Shown here: piece by piece, positions 1-10,479 of the stretch
Layout of the letters: the number at the start of each line of letters is the position of its first letter
Numbering within the stretch: position 1 is the stretch's first letter
DNA from: Eledone cirrhosa
Taxonomy: Eukaryota > Mollusca > Cephalopoda > Octopoda > Eledonidae
Assembly (NCBI GenBank): GCA_964016885.1
Contig: OZ024742.1
Span: 117,108,323 to 117,172,322 of the forward strand
Direction of reading: 5' to 3'
Length of the DNA stretch: 64,000 bases
Notes under the pieces: model-generated
Told to the model about the DNA's origin: nothing
Databases searched by the model: none
Seen by the model: only the letters and a program-made list of their open reading frames with translations
Program-made: the position numbers and the translations under genes

Positions 1-56
1 ATATACACACACACATGCATATATATATGTATGTATGTATATATACTGCACCCTGC
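1..56. repeat. CA/TA/TG microsatellite
   Basis: Alternating CA, TA and TGTA dinucleotide and tetranucleotide runs at the window edge. Positions 60-480 beyond it are unique-looking AT-rich DNA with smaller CA/TG runs near 300-400, and no gene is visible there. Confidence 0.8.
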
Positions 57-506
57 ACTCTTTGTGCTAAAAGCATGCAACATCTAACATTTAGCTCTCA
101 GCTATCATTCCTTTATAGTGCAATTGTATTATCTCTGTGCACCTCCACCTTCTCATACATTAACCCCGTACTTTCCTATACATGACTCTGTTTCATTAGA
201 ACTTTGCTGTCTGAGGCAATAGTAGAAGACACTTCCCTAGCTTCCACACAGTGGGATTGAGTTCAAAACCAGATGACACACGTTAGTGCACACGTTAGTG
301 GCACTGCCATGCATACACACACACATACTCACTCACACACATTAGTCATGGTAAAGAAATGCATTCAAATATATATGTGTGTGTGTACATAGATAAACAG
401 ATAGCATGGTTTGTTGTCTACTACTACAATGGAAGTTTATACAATTTTAATTAAATGTAATTAACTACCATACCATTATTAAATATTCTTTTCTTTTTTC
501 TTTCAG

Positions 507-567
507 GTGAGTCAATACTTTGAGTTTATCACGACCATGATTAATTTACAGTTAATTAAAGATCACA
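507..567 (+). CDS. Candidate internal exon of an unidentified host gene
   Basis: A pyrimidine-rich tract ends in TTTCTTTCAG at 497-506, and a donor GTAAGT begins at 568. Between them, only one frame is open: 20 codons starting VSQYFEFITT, leaving one base (A) so the exon exits in phase 1. The other two frames stop early. The exon is short and I do not recognise the protein. Acceptor quality, donor quality and the single open frame together make it plausible. Later candidates at 3044, 14795 and 41681 have matching entry phase. It could still be chance splice-like sequence inside an intron. Confidence 0.3.
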
Positions 568-1079
568 GTAAGTAGATATCTTTGTTAATTAGTGAACAAA
601 ATTATTGAATGACAGTGACTCAATTGTCTGTCAAAATGTCTATTTTTTGTTTTTTGATTTTACTGGGGAAGCGTTGCAGTGACTCTGATCATTGCTGCCA
701 AGACTGAGAGGAAGAGAAGGAAGTATCCCATTTATTGCTACAGAATGTACTTAATATCTCTATCCACAGTGCTGTTCCATAACCAGTTCACCATTTTTTC
801 TTGCCAGTTCTTTGCTCAAGCAACAGGTCTTCTTAGTAGCCTGCAGTAAATTGTAGTGTAGAAACTTCCAATTATATTCAATGTTATATATACCTATCTC
901 CTCTTTGTTCTTTTTATATGCATCATGTAGAGCTTTTGTAACCCTATATTTAAAGAGAGGTTCTTTACTTTCTATACCCTTCTATAGATTATCATGTCTC
1001 TTTGATGCCTTCTGCTTGTTATTCTGATATTACTAATTACTAATTTCTTTTTGGTGAAGCATTATTTTCCAATGAAAGA

Positions 1080-1400
1080 CTAAGTATTCATAACCATCTA
1101 CCTATCCCATTCTCTAATGGCCAAAGTCAATCTAGCTTGTGTGTTCACCTGATTGGTAGGTAATCAAAAGGCTGAATGATTTCTTGAAGTTAGTCTTCTA
1201 AATGGCTAGGTCCTTTGCATCATATAATTCTAAGTGCCTTGATCTCTCTTCATTCATTGAGCCATACCTATAGTCATGCTCTGATTCATTGCAACCATCT
1301 TGGTGCTGCCAACATGCCCATTTAAGTTGCCAGCCTGGATGATGAAGTCACTGTCATGTTATTGAAGTCATCTCTAATAAGTCCTGAGAGAAACAGTCCT
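1080..1400 (-). pseudogene. Old LINE endonuclease (EEP) relic
   Basis: On the minus strand, broken translation reads NLNGHVGS, then further down MMQRT, then LVTY-like and LTLAIRE pieces. This matches the order expected of an apurinic-type LINE endonuclease (G-D-x-N-x-H-V-G, then the IDF/IDFILVR region). Several in-frame stops show it is dead. Similar decayed sequence may extend toward 680 on one side and 2340 on the other, but I cannot trace a frame there. Confidence 0.45.
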
Positions 1401-2400
1401 TTTTGTTCTTTACTTAATCCTTATTTTGATGCATAAGTAGAGATAACTGAAACATGACTATTCTGAGTTTGACAATTCTGTCATTGAGTTCTCTCAAATA
1501 CCTTATCTAACCACTTCTCAGCTAGCACAATGTCCACACTGCTTACCCCATCACCATTACCTACACAGAAGAGCATATATCTATACTGTTATCCTGTAAG
1601 AAGTCTGGCTGATTCTCCCCTGCATCTCATCTCTTGAACACAGCACACATATACATGTCACTATTCATACATCTTCCCAATTTCTGTTGATCTACGTTTC
1701 AATGTGCCAACATTGAGATATGTAGCCCTGAACTGTGTTACCTAAAATTCAGAGGGAACCAGTAGTGATTAGATCATCTTTTGATAACAGCTTTCTCTAC
1801 CTAAAAGTGTACGTGAGTGTGCAATCATTTGATAATATTGAAAGGATTCTCTCACATGGCTAGGTTAGTCACCCCGCTATCGTGCTCAGCACTATCATGG
1901 TTAGTATTAGCCATGTATACTCAATTAGAAGTTATTTTATGAGTTGCACTGTTCTTGGGTTTTTTTCTGACTTGATGCCCTTCATATCCCCAAGCACTTT
2001 ATAGCGAGAACTGGGTGCATTTTATCAAGCTATTAACACTAGAGAGATTTCCTAACAAGTGTTACGGGTCTTCTCTATCTTATGTCAGTTTTTATTCAGA
2101 ATTATTGCTCTCTTGCATGTATTGCTGTCGCTATGACTTATGGACCATGTCTATACTGTTCAGTCCTATTTATTCAAATTGATTGCCCTCCTAGATGTGT
2201 CTGCATACAATGAGATTCATGGAGCCCATGTCTACTGCCTACAGTTTCCCTTGTTTGGAGCTACTGATGTCTTAGATGGGCTGCCATCTGTGGCTTATGG
2301 ATCTCTTCTCTTCCCCCAACATACCTCTGGATGTATAAAGACACTAATTATACAAATTATAGATAGTTACTTTATTCTAAAGCTAGTTGCTTTATTCTAG
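1400..2400. other. No gene seen; possibly more of the decayed LINE
   Basis: An 86-codon plus-strand frame (2140-2400) exists but has no recognisable domain, start context or splice sites. Composition is less AT-rich than the flanks, which fits old transposon sequence. I see nothing else to support here. Confidence 0.3.
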
Positions 2401-2581
2401 CCACTAGTTGGTAATTTATAATGCCCTCGTGATAATGAATATATTAAGATTAGTAAATATCAGCTGTTGTGGCATATCTCATGGACAGCTGATGAATAAC
2501 AGGACTTGGTGGGCAGACTCAGTATAGCTACCAAGCAGCAACATGTATTAAATTACATTATGAACTGTGTTTATTCTAGGG

Positions 2582-2794
2582 TTTAACCCTTTAGCATTTA
2601 CATTACTCTATATATATAGTATTATATTTTCAAGGTAAAGGCTTTATCTCATATAATATCAAATCTATTTTGATATTATTTATTTTGAGAACAATACCTT
2701 AATATCGATATGAGGGGCAGGTTACAGCCAGTTTGAACAGAAAGAGGTAAGAGAATTCTGGCCAGATATGGCTAGTTTAAATGCTAAGGATTAG
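2582..2794. mobile_element. MITE with TTAACCCTTTAGCATTTA terminal inverted repeats
   Basis: The left end TTAACCCTTTAGCATTTA and the right end TAAATGCTAAGGATTA are inverted repeats of each other. The interior carries TTTTGATATTATTTATTTTG and a GAACAGAAAGAG block. Two related copies lie at 46655-46815 (opposite strand, partial) and 54651-55223 (interrupted by an insertion). There is no coding capacity, so it is a non-autonomous DNA element moved in trans by an unknown transposase. Confidence 0.75.
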
Positions 2795-3043
2795 GATAAA
2801 CATATTTGATGATGATCATAATATGATGATGATGATAATGGATAGTCAAACAAATAGATTATAAATGACACATATCTGACTGAGGTAACCATTGCCTTCA
2901 ACCTACTTTTAAAAATGACACTTTCTCTTTAGTATAATATTATTACAAGAAAAATAGAAATATTTGGAAGTGTTAATTAAGGGATCTTAAAAAAGTATTG
3001 GTGAATTACTTTTCATTTTTATTGTTGTTGTTTTTTGTTCCAG

Positions 3044-3089
3044 GCGTAAAGAAAATGATTAGAAACTGTTATTGAAATTGTAGAATAAA
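3044..3089 (+). CDS. Candidate terminal exon with nearby polyadenylation signal
   Basis: The acceptor TTTTTTGTTCCAG ends at 3043. If joined to the phase-1 exon at 507-567, the split codon is AGC and the frame continues VKKMIRNCY to TGA at 3073-3075. AATAAA lies at 3084-3089, 9 bases after the stop. A terminal exon this short with the signal so close is unusual. It is one of several alternatives and weakly supported. Confidence 0.18.
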
Positions 3090-3593
3090 TTTGATCTTTT
3101 TTTGTATTTCTGGCAGTAGGTGCTGGGGAGGGGGTAGCAAATAGAAAGTTTTTGCAGACATTTCTGAAAGAAAGTTAAATTTTACCTAAATATATTTTTT
3201 TTACTTCTTAACAGCAAAGTTAATACTTCAGAAGAGAATTAACAACAACAAATGTTGCCACACTAATGTATTGCATTTGAATATGCTGAAATATTCAAAA
3301 TCAAGCTATCAAAGGACTACATGAAAATCCACACAAAAAATAGCCCATCATGAAAAAAGTGGTGATGGGGGAGTCCATAGAATATGTGAATGAATATTTC
3401 ATTCTGAAAAAGGAGAAAGATCCTTAAATATATGGTGTTAAAATGTGTATTTTATATTTATATTTTTTTTTGCCACAAATGTTTTTGTAATATACTGAAT
3501 GATTTATTTCTAGCAATGTATTTTGAATCTGTTCTCTTGTAAGCATTGAATAATCTTGTTTCCATATATTAAAGGATTTATTTACTTTATATA

Positions 3594-3651
<58 letters not shown>

Positions 3652-5640
3652 GAGAAGGAGGTAGAGTGTATGTGCAATATATGTATTTATATGTAAACAT
3701 ATATGTATGTATATTCCATTACTCTTTTACTTGTTCCAGCTAATGTGCTGAGGCTATGCTGCAGCACCCTACACTGTATCTACACTTCCTATAGCCCTTC
3801 TGTCTTGGTTATCCACCGATGAGTGAGCAAGTATGTCACTGTTGCCCTCATTTGTGCTTTTTGCCATGCTGCATAATTTCAGAGAACAGGATGTTGAGAT
3901 GCTTTTCAAAAACATCTATCTCCGTCACATGTAGATCTCTTATTTTATTTTGGCAAGATTTTAAAGAGCTGGGACCTCTTCAATCCAAGCTATAGCATAC
4001 CTAGTCCCTACTATAGATATAAAGGGGACATTTGTCACTATGCAATAGCATTTTCTTTGTACGGTAATGTATCTCTAAATGCCACAAGTTGGTGCTAGCC
4101 CTTCCACTGGTGAGGTCCACAGCCCCACAACTAATCTTCATGATACCAATGTATCTGAGACTGATTCCAGTTCTATAATACAAAATTCTACATTTTCAGA
4201 TTTTCTATCATGAATTTATGTAAGAACTGCTTTTGTTAACTTATGTTCCAAACACCAAAATGAAAAGGTTAGTTTGCAAAATCCCTTCAGATTCTTAATC
4301 ATTTTCAAAATTAAATAATACAAATAGGCTGTGTGTTTCATTAGGAATATGTACAGAAAATGGTTAAAGAAAGAAGGCCATGCTGGTTAATATAAAATGT
4401 AATATGCACTGTCTGAAAGAAAGGCAGGATAGACATCTAGAACTATATTACCCAAAGTATCGTTTCTTTTTTATAGCAATTAATAGAATATTATAGTAAT
4501 GAACTTAGCTGTTCTTTCTAGCTTTTTGAATGACCATGTAAAGACTCACTGCTGATTAGAGTTCCTCATTGTATAATAACCCAATTAATTAAACAAGAAT
4601 ATTATATACAAAAACTTATATGGTCACTCACTCTGCTAGAATTAGTAGCCAAATATCCTTCCATTCACACCAAAGGTGCATGCATGGCTATGTAATTAAG
4701 GAGTTTGGTTTGATGTGATGGCCTTTTGAACAAGAGACCTTTATCCTCAAGTTAATTTGTGTCTTGTTAAGTGAAATCTGATACACAGAGACTGTACATG
4801 AGCCCATTGTTTATATGTTTATATGTGTGTGTTTTTCCATATGTTTGTTTATGTCCTTTAACATAGTACAGAAGTAGAGATCATTGAAATAAACACCAGA
4901 TTTGAAAAGATAAGCACACTGGGGTTAGTATGATCAATTCAATCGTTTGAAGGGAGTGCACCAGCATGGCCACAGTCTAATGACAGAAACCAGTGAAATA
5001 GTAAAGAAAAGAAAAATGCGATAATGTAGTTCTAGATACACCATGCCTGAATAAAAATTGTGATAGGTACAGCTAGAACACATATATTCATAGTTTTATT
5101 CAATAAGAGTTAATCTAGAGCACAACAATACAAATATAACAAGTTAGGTCTAGCTTTTCCTACAAAAATGAAAACTCCTATCTTTTCCATCCACATCATA
5201 TCTACAACTTAAAGTTGGACTGTTTCCAAATAAACTGCCCCAGTGTTGCACATTTGTATATATAAGTTCGAAGGATCAAGTCAAGAGTTCAGAAAAAGAC
5301 ATAGATATTCAGTAGATCAAATATTTCTTCTGAGTTAAATGATTATTATCAATTTTTTTTTACATTTTTTTTGTGAGGGGTGTGGGGTGTGAGGGCAAAA
5401 AGTTCCTGATACTAGTGTAGTTATTTACTATACAAGCAGGAAACATATCGATATCTATATAAAATATGAGAACAGCTTATATTTCTTTTACCAATATCTT
5501 AATATTCAATATCCTATCCGACAAGATATCATTCATATTGTGATAGAATCAGAAAAGGAAGAGCATGTCAAGGATGGTTATTTGTGAAAATTTCTTTTGT
5601 TGTGATATAAAGACAAATATATATTCATAGAGATTACTGT
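3090..5640. other. AT-rich region with one (TA)n array, no gene seen
   Basis: Contains a (TA)n run at 3596-3645. Another acceptor-like site (CTTCTTAACAG near 3215) is followed by a 35-codon open stretch with no identifiable product. The remainder is unique-looking AT-rich DNA with small open frames only. Confidence 0.4.
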
Positions 5641-5806
5641 TTGAAGTGTACCATTTTTTGTTGGTCTATCTTCCAACTTGTATATATGTATCATTAATTT
5701 TTGTTTTCTCCAGCAAGCATACTCAAAAGCAATTATTCATGTTCCGTTGATGTATTTGAAGAACATTTTATCGCTATTTTTACACTTTCTATCATTCTCC
5801 TTCCAC

Positions 5807-5807
<1 letters not shown>

Positions 5808-5871
<64 letters not shown>
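5808..5871. repeat. (TC)n microsatellite
   Basis: An uninterrupted run of about 32 TC dinucleotides. The poly-Leu-Ser open frames across it are repeat artefacts. Confidence 0.95.
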
Positions 5872-5875
<4 letters not shown>

Positions 5876-6908
5876 ACTATCCCCACTACATGTCAGATGA
5901 ACTGATTTCTCACTTCCTGATTTGTTCAATAATTTTCTTTTTATTCTATTTGGATAGGTATCCTATCTCACTTTGACTTCTCTGCCACTAGAATAATAAA
6001 TTCTGACTTTTTGCTCTGCATATTTGATTTCCTTGCTGAAATTTATAGCCTTATATTCAGCCTGAGTTGGTCCGTAAGAAACTTTTCCAATTTCCGGGTT
6101 TGCAATTTCAACTACAGCTTTAGTAATTTTCTTCAGTTGTCATCGTCATTGTTGTTATTGCTGTTGTTGCTTAACCCCACCAAGCAGATTTAAAATAAAA
6201 GACATTCCAATTGTGACCATCTCAATTTTTATACCCAAGCCTGCATTGTCCATTGCATCGTTGGTAAGGTAAGGTTTTAGGAAGATTTGGTGTATTTTGA
6301 AAGTTTGAGTGACTTCATACATAATTGGTTGTTTGAGACAGTTGACACGTTTTCCTTACAGTATCTTCATATTTATGCTGAAAACAAATAAACTTCAAAG
6401 TTTTGTGATACAACCAGCTTTTCATATATTTATGTGTGTGACCTCCTTACAGTACACCCTAACCCCTACTCAACTGCTCCTAAATCCTTACACCCATCCA
6501 TCCTCTCACACAAATTTAGACACCCCACTAAACCCTGATACATGATTTATAGATAACTAGTAGCTGTTATCACTGCAGCTCTTCCCTCACTGCTAGATGA
6601 CTACCCCATCCTATTCAACACCCTCCACCTTGTCAAATCCCCCTGCAAAATGGCAATATCCCAACCCTATCCATAGTGGAGAAAGAGCTCTTCAGTTAAG
6701 ACAATGACGATGACCTCTCTAGTAATGGTGCCATGATAAATGCACTCATACAACCCTGCAATGTGGTTGGTGATAAGAAGGGTACCCTACTTGAAAAAGT
6801 ATTGCAAAAGGGTCGAGAGGACTCCAGACTGACTGGTCTGCGTCATGTCCAGCCATGGTTAGCAAAGAATAGTGATGTTAAATGATATGATTATAATGAT
6901 GATACCCC

Positions 6909-6948
6909 TCTCTCTCTCTTTCTTTCTCTCTCTATCTATCTATCTATA
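6909..6948. repeat. TC/TATC microsatellite
   Basis: TCTCTC and CTAT tetranucleotide runs just outside the 3' tail of the LINE that follows. Confidence 0.8.
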
Positions 6949-6980
6949 CCGATTGTGTTGTTATTTCTGTTTACCTTTTA

Positions 6981-6982
<2 letters not shown>

Positions 6983-7011
<29 letters not shown>

Positions 7012-7494
7012 GTTTAACGTCCATGTTCCATGCTTGCATGGGTTTGGACGGGAGTTTTCCCACTTAAGGCAAGAGTGGTTGTCTTGCTCGCATAGGACTG
7101 TCTGGCGGGTTTTCTACAGTTGGATGCCCTTCCTAACACCAACCAAATTTACAGTGTGGGGCTGGGAGGTTTTTACCGTGTTGCCTACATGGCCACATTA
7201 CAGCGTGGACTGTCTGGCGGGTTTTCTACAGCTGGATGCCCTTCCTAACACCAACCACATTTACAGTGTGGGGCTGGGAGGTTTTTACCGTGTTGCCTAC
7301 ACGGCCACATTACAGCGTGGACTGTGTGTTTTTTTTGTCGTGACACCTACACAATCTCATTTGTTTCGGCCTGGATGTTGTGGCACCAACATAACTTTAC
7401 ATTGAAAGGGGCGGTGTGGATGGGGTGGGGGTGGTGGGACGGGGGTGTATTTTGTTAGAGATGCCTACTGACTGTAGCAGGTTTTACTTTGTAT
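6983..7494 (-). mobile_element. LINE 3' untranslated region with internal 112-bp duplication and (GAT)n tail
   Basis: Read on the minus strand, this follows the RT stop codon and ends in (GATGAT)n at 7012-6983. Just before the tail it carries the 'CCCATGCAAGCATGGA' segment also seen in SINE tails elsewhere in the window. Two near-identical 112-bp units (7095-7206 and 7207-7318) plus a partial third contain the 'GGATGCCCTTCCTAACACC' block. This segment ties the LINE to the tRNA-headed SINEs at 22480 and 55453. Confidence 0.75.
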
Positions 7495-8955
7495 TTAGGT
7501 AAGGCGGGTCTTCTCTATTACTGAGTACCGCCAAAGGTCTCGGTCCAGTGACATTGTCTTGGAGAGGTGTAAGTGTGTGAGGTCGGAATTTATCAGCTCG
7601 TCCCAGGTTTTTCTGGGTCTGCCTCCTCCGTGGCTACCATCTATCTTTATTGCCCTGCACTTTGCTATACAGCTGTCGTCTTTCATGCGCATCACGTGAC
7701 CATACCAACGTAGCCTTCTCTCGAGTAAACAACATCTGATCCCTCTTATTTCTAATTTTTTCTTTAGTTCGTTTATGCTTTGCCGTTCACGTATATTACT
7801 ATTACACATCCAGCGGAGCATGCAAGCTTCGTTCCTCTCTAGTCTGCATATATCCTCTGCACACAATGCCCAGGTCTCACTGCCATGCAACATTGCTGTT
7901 CGTATGCAGGCATCATACAACCTGCCTTTCATTTTTAGGGAGAACCCTTTAGCGGCTAATAGTGGTATAAGCTCTCTGAACTTTTTCCATCCAGTTCTGA
8001 CTCTAGCTACTGTACTTTCAGAGCACCCTCCCCCACTGCTGATTTTGTCCCCCAGGTAACGGAAGCTGTCCACTATTTCTATAGAACCCTCTGCGCAATT
8101 GAAAGAGCTAGTATTTTGTGGGCACTTGCTGCTACTTATTGCACCAGAGCACCGGCCACATGTAAAATCTGTGTTCTTAGTTAGCTTACCTGTGATCCCA
8201 CTACATCTTTTATGCACCCATACTTTGCATTTGGGACATAAAATGGAGTTTCTACCTACGCCTTTCCTACACACTGAGCATGGCCATTTCCCGGAAGGGA
8301 CCGGCGCCTTATTTTCTTTCCTACAAACTAGAACTTTAGTCTTAGCCAGGTTAATTTTAAGGCCTTTTGATTCTAGGCCGTGCTTCCATGTTTCAAATTT
8401 CTTCTCTAGCTCGGCCATTGATTCAGCTATGAGCGTTAGATCATCTGCGTATAGGAGTTCCCATGGGCAGCCGGTCTTGAACTCCTCTATTATAGCCTGA
8501 AAGGCAATAATAAATAGTAGGGGGCTAAGAACAGAGCCCTGATGGACACCAACTTTTACGCTAAACTCTTCACTATATTCGTTGTTAATTCTAACCTTGC
8601 TCACTGTTTCTTTATACATGGCTTGTATAGCTCTCACAAGCCATTCATCAACACCTAGTTTTCTAAGAGCCCACCAGATAATGGAACGGGGGACTCTGTC
8701 GAAGGCTTTCTCCTAGTCGACAAAGGCTAAGTATAGCGGTTTACTTTTAGCTAGGTACTTCTCCTGTAGTTGTCGTACAATGAAAAGAGCATCTGTGGTA
8801 CTTTTGCCTGACACAAACCCGAACTGCATTTCATCTAGATCGATTCTCTCTCTGATTAGTTGCACTATTACTTTTTCCGTGACCTTCATGACCTGGTCGA
8901 TTAATTTAATGCCTCTATAGTTACTCCTATCTAGGGCGTCTCCTTTACCCTTTTA
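7495..8955 (-). pseudogene. 5'-truncated LINE reverse transcriptase with a PHD-like zinc finger inside the RT/thumb region
   Basis: The minus-strand frame (8637 to 7495, 380 codons) carries GVHQGSVLSPLLF, the YADD catalytic box (residues 63-66), an AKTK motif near 98-101, then a cysteine-rich insert. After it come FRYLGDKI, LHGSETWAL, RLRWYGHVMRM and GGGRPRKTW, the usual LINE RT tail. The insert has C120, C123, C134, C137, H142, C145, C160 and C163, spaced like a PHD finger. Upstream sequence (8955-8638) continues the RT (YRGIKLIDQ, FGFVSGKSTTDALF, KAFDRVPR) but has an in-frame TAG at 8713-8715 where a Leu is expected before EKAFDR. The element stops at a TA-rich junction near 8955. It is a recent copy with one clear nonsense mutation; the endonuclease is missing. 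Confidence 0.85.
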
Positions 8956-9336
8956 CATATATATATACATATATATACATACAGTGGCGGACTGGCTCTA
9001 AAAATACTGGTTGCCAGATGAAGGGGGTCCACCTACATATAGAATGCTATCATTTAATTTTTATAATGAATAAATAACATTTTTAAAAAATGCATAAGTG
9101 GAAACAAAAAAGTGCAATCAACCTTTTGTGGAAAAATATCTTATCTTCTCAAATAAAAAATATTATGTATTTTGTGAAATCCTGACTTTCAATAATAACC
9201 TTTGGTCTTTCACACTCACTCAATATATATATATATGTGTGCATGTACATGTGTATATATAGATTTATATATATGTATACATAACATGTTTTCAACTTGT
9301 ACAAAAAATCCCTAGGGCTCTAATTGACATATATAT

Positions 9337-9636
9337 ATGGGCATGGATTCATTGAAGCTCCGACGTCTGGCAATGGACTTGGTGAATACCCACAAAGTTA
9401 TTAACCATCTCGCCAATTGCAACCCTGAGCACCTTTTTGATCTCCATGTGTCTAACACACGTGGACATGCCTACAAAATCAGAAAACAGCACAGCTCCCA
9501 TGACTTTCGTAGACATTTTTTCACGCTCAGAGTTGCTGAAGCATGGAACAAACTGCCTGCATCAGTTGTTAGCTGCCGAGACACTGCATCCTTTAAGACA
9601 CTCATGCTTCCCGAAATACGCCAAAACTACACCTGA
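9337..9636 (+). pseudogene. C-terminal end of a second LINE reverse transcriptase
   Basis: A 99-codon frame reads LKLRRLAMDLVNTHKVI, then FDLHVSNTRGH, FRRHFFTLRVAEAWNKLP and FKTLM to a stop. This order (RRLxxDL, TRGH, RVxxxWNxLPxxVV, FKxxL) is the familiar C-terminus of CR1/L2-type LINEs. The copy is cut off upstream at a (TA)n run, so only the last 100 residues remain and no catalytic motif is left. The frame itself is undamaged. Confidence 0.8.
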
Positions 9637-9639
9637 TGT

Positions 9640-9778
9640 ACCCCTTCCATACACATGCACACATGTGTGTATCATGACTCGTGCACTGTTCATTTTACTG
9701 ATGTTTGTGCATTGCCCTATGTACTGTACATGCACTTTTTGATGAGTTGTGGTGCACCTGGGCACTGTACACAATATT

Positions 9779-9814
<36 letters not shown>

Positions 9815-9922
9815 CATGACTCATACACTGTTCATTTTCCTGACATTTATACATTATTCTATGTACTATACATGCACCTTTGATGAGTTGTAGTGCACCT
9901 GAGCACTGTACACAATAATTTC

Positions 9923-9955
<33 letters not shown>

Positions 9956-9956
9956 T
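9640..9956 (+). repeat. Tandemly duplicated LINE 3' UTR ending in (ATT)n
   Basis: Following the stop codon, a segment from about 9672 to 9812 is repeated at 9815-9948. Both start near ATCATGACTC, contain GATGAGTTGT and GCACTGTACACAATA, and end in TCATTATTATT. The two copies share most bases. This is either a duplicated 3' tail of one insertion or two successive insertions at the same place. Confidence 0.7.
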
Positions 9957-10016
9957 ATATGTGTGTGTGTGTGTATATATACATATATATGTATGTGTGT
10001 ATATATATATATATAT
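9948..10016. repeat. TA/TG microsatellite
   Basis: Mixed (TA)n and (TG)n run separating two repeat insertions. Confidence 0.85.
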
Positions 10017-10206
10017 CATCATCATCATCACTCGTCGACTACTGTCAAGATGATGGATCTCATTCTCCTGCCCCAGAATCCCCTGTCCCCCATCGCTGCC
10101 CCCAGGTCCTGACTGCTGATTCCCGTATCCCTAGAGATAACGTCAGGGAATGACAGCTTCCTACTCCTAGTCAGGCTGGAGTCAGGGTTCCAGAGCAAGA
10201 GATTTG
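10016..10206 (-). mobile_element. Unclassified repeat fragment with (GAT)n tail
   Basis: It begins with (CAT)n next to the TA array, the same arrangement as LINE and SINE tails on the minus strand. The body is GC-richer than the flanks and does not match the other tails in the window. It is probably the 3' end of another LINE or SINE family. Confidence 0.35.
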
Positions 10207-10235
10207 AGAGATGTCTTTAACCCATTGATACCAAA

Positions 10236-10472
10236 CATTATTTGGGCAGTGGATTGGCAGTATCGGTAGAGGGACAGACGCCATGCTTTGCAGCATAAAG
10301 TTACGGCCCTTTATGATCTGAGTTCAAATCCCGCCGAGGTTGACTTTGCCTTTCATCCTTATGGGGTCGATAAAATAAAGTACCAGTCATGCACTAAGGT
10401 TGATTTAATCGAATTTCACCTCCCCCAAAATTACTGGCCTTGTGCCTATATATGAAACCCTTATTTGGTCAG
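10236..10472 (+). mobile_element. tRNA-headed SINE, family 1
   Basis: The head 'GGATTGGCAGTATCGGTAGA' resembles an A box and 'GAGTTCAAATCCCGCC' a B box. Then come 'TTTGCCTTTCATCCTTA', 'GGGTCGATAAAATAAAGTA', 'TTGATTTAATCGA' and 'GGCCTTGTGCCTA'. Full-length or partial copies sit at 15347, 26930, 27150, 34690, 51408, 59640, 60112 and 60650. It is non-coding, with an internal RNA polymerase III promoter inferred from the boxes. Confidence 0.88.
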
Positions 10473-10479
10473 TAGTTCG

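Noticed and set aside
5678..5976. Leu/Ser-rich frames over a TC tract
   Set aside because: Pure dinucleotide repeat translation.
6872..7405. 177-codon plus-strand frame
   Set aside because: It reads through a TC repeat and the duplicated LINE 3' UTR in antisense; the internal peptide repeat merely reflects the 112-bp duplication.
7775..8500. Plus-strand frames of 94 and 133 codons
   Set aside because: Antisense shadows of the LINE RT on the minus strand.
10236..10310. Possible tRNA gene
   Set aside because: A and B box-like sequences are present, but no complete cloverleaf or anticodon arm can be drawn and the sequence continues into a SINE body repeated elsewhere.
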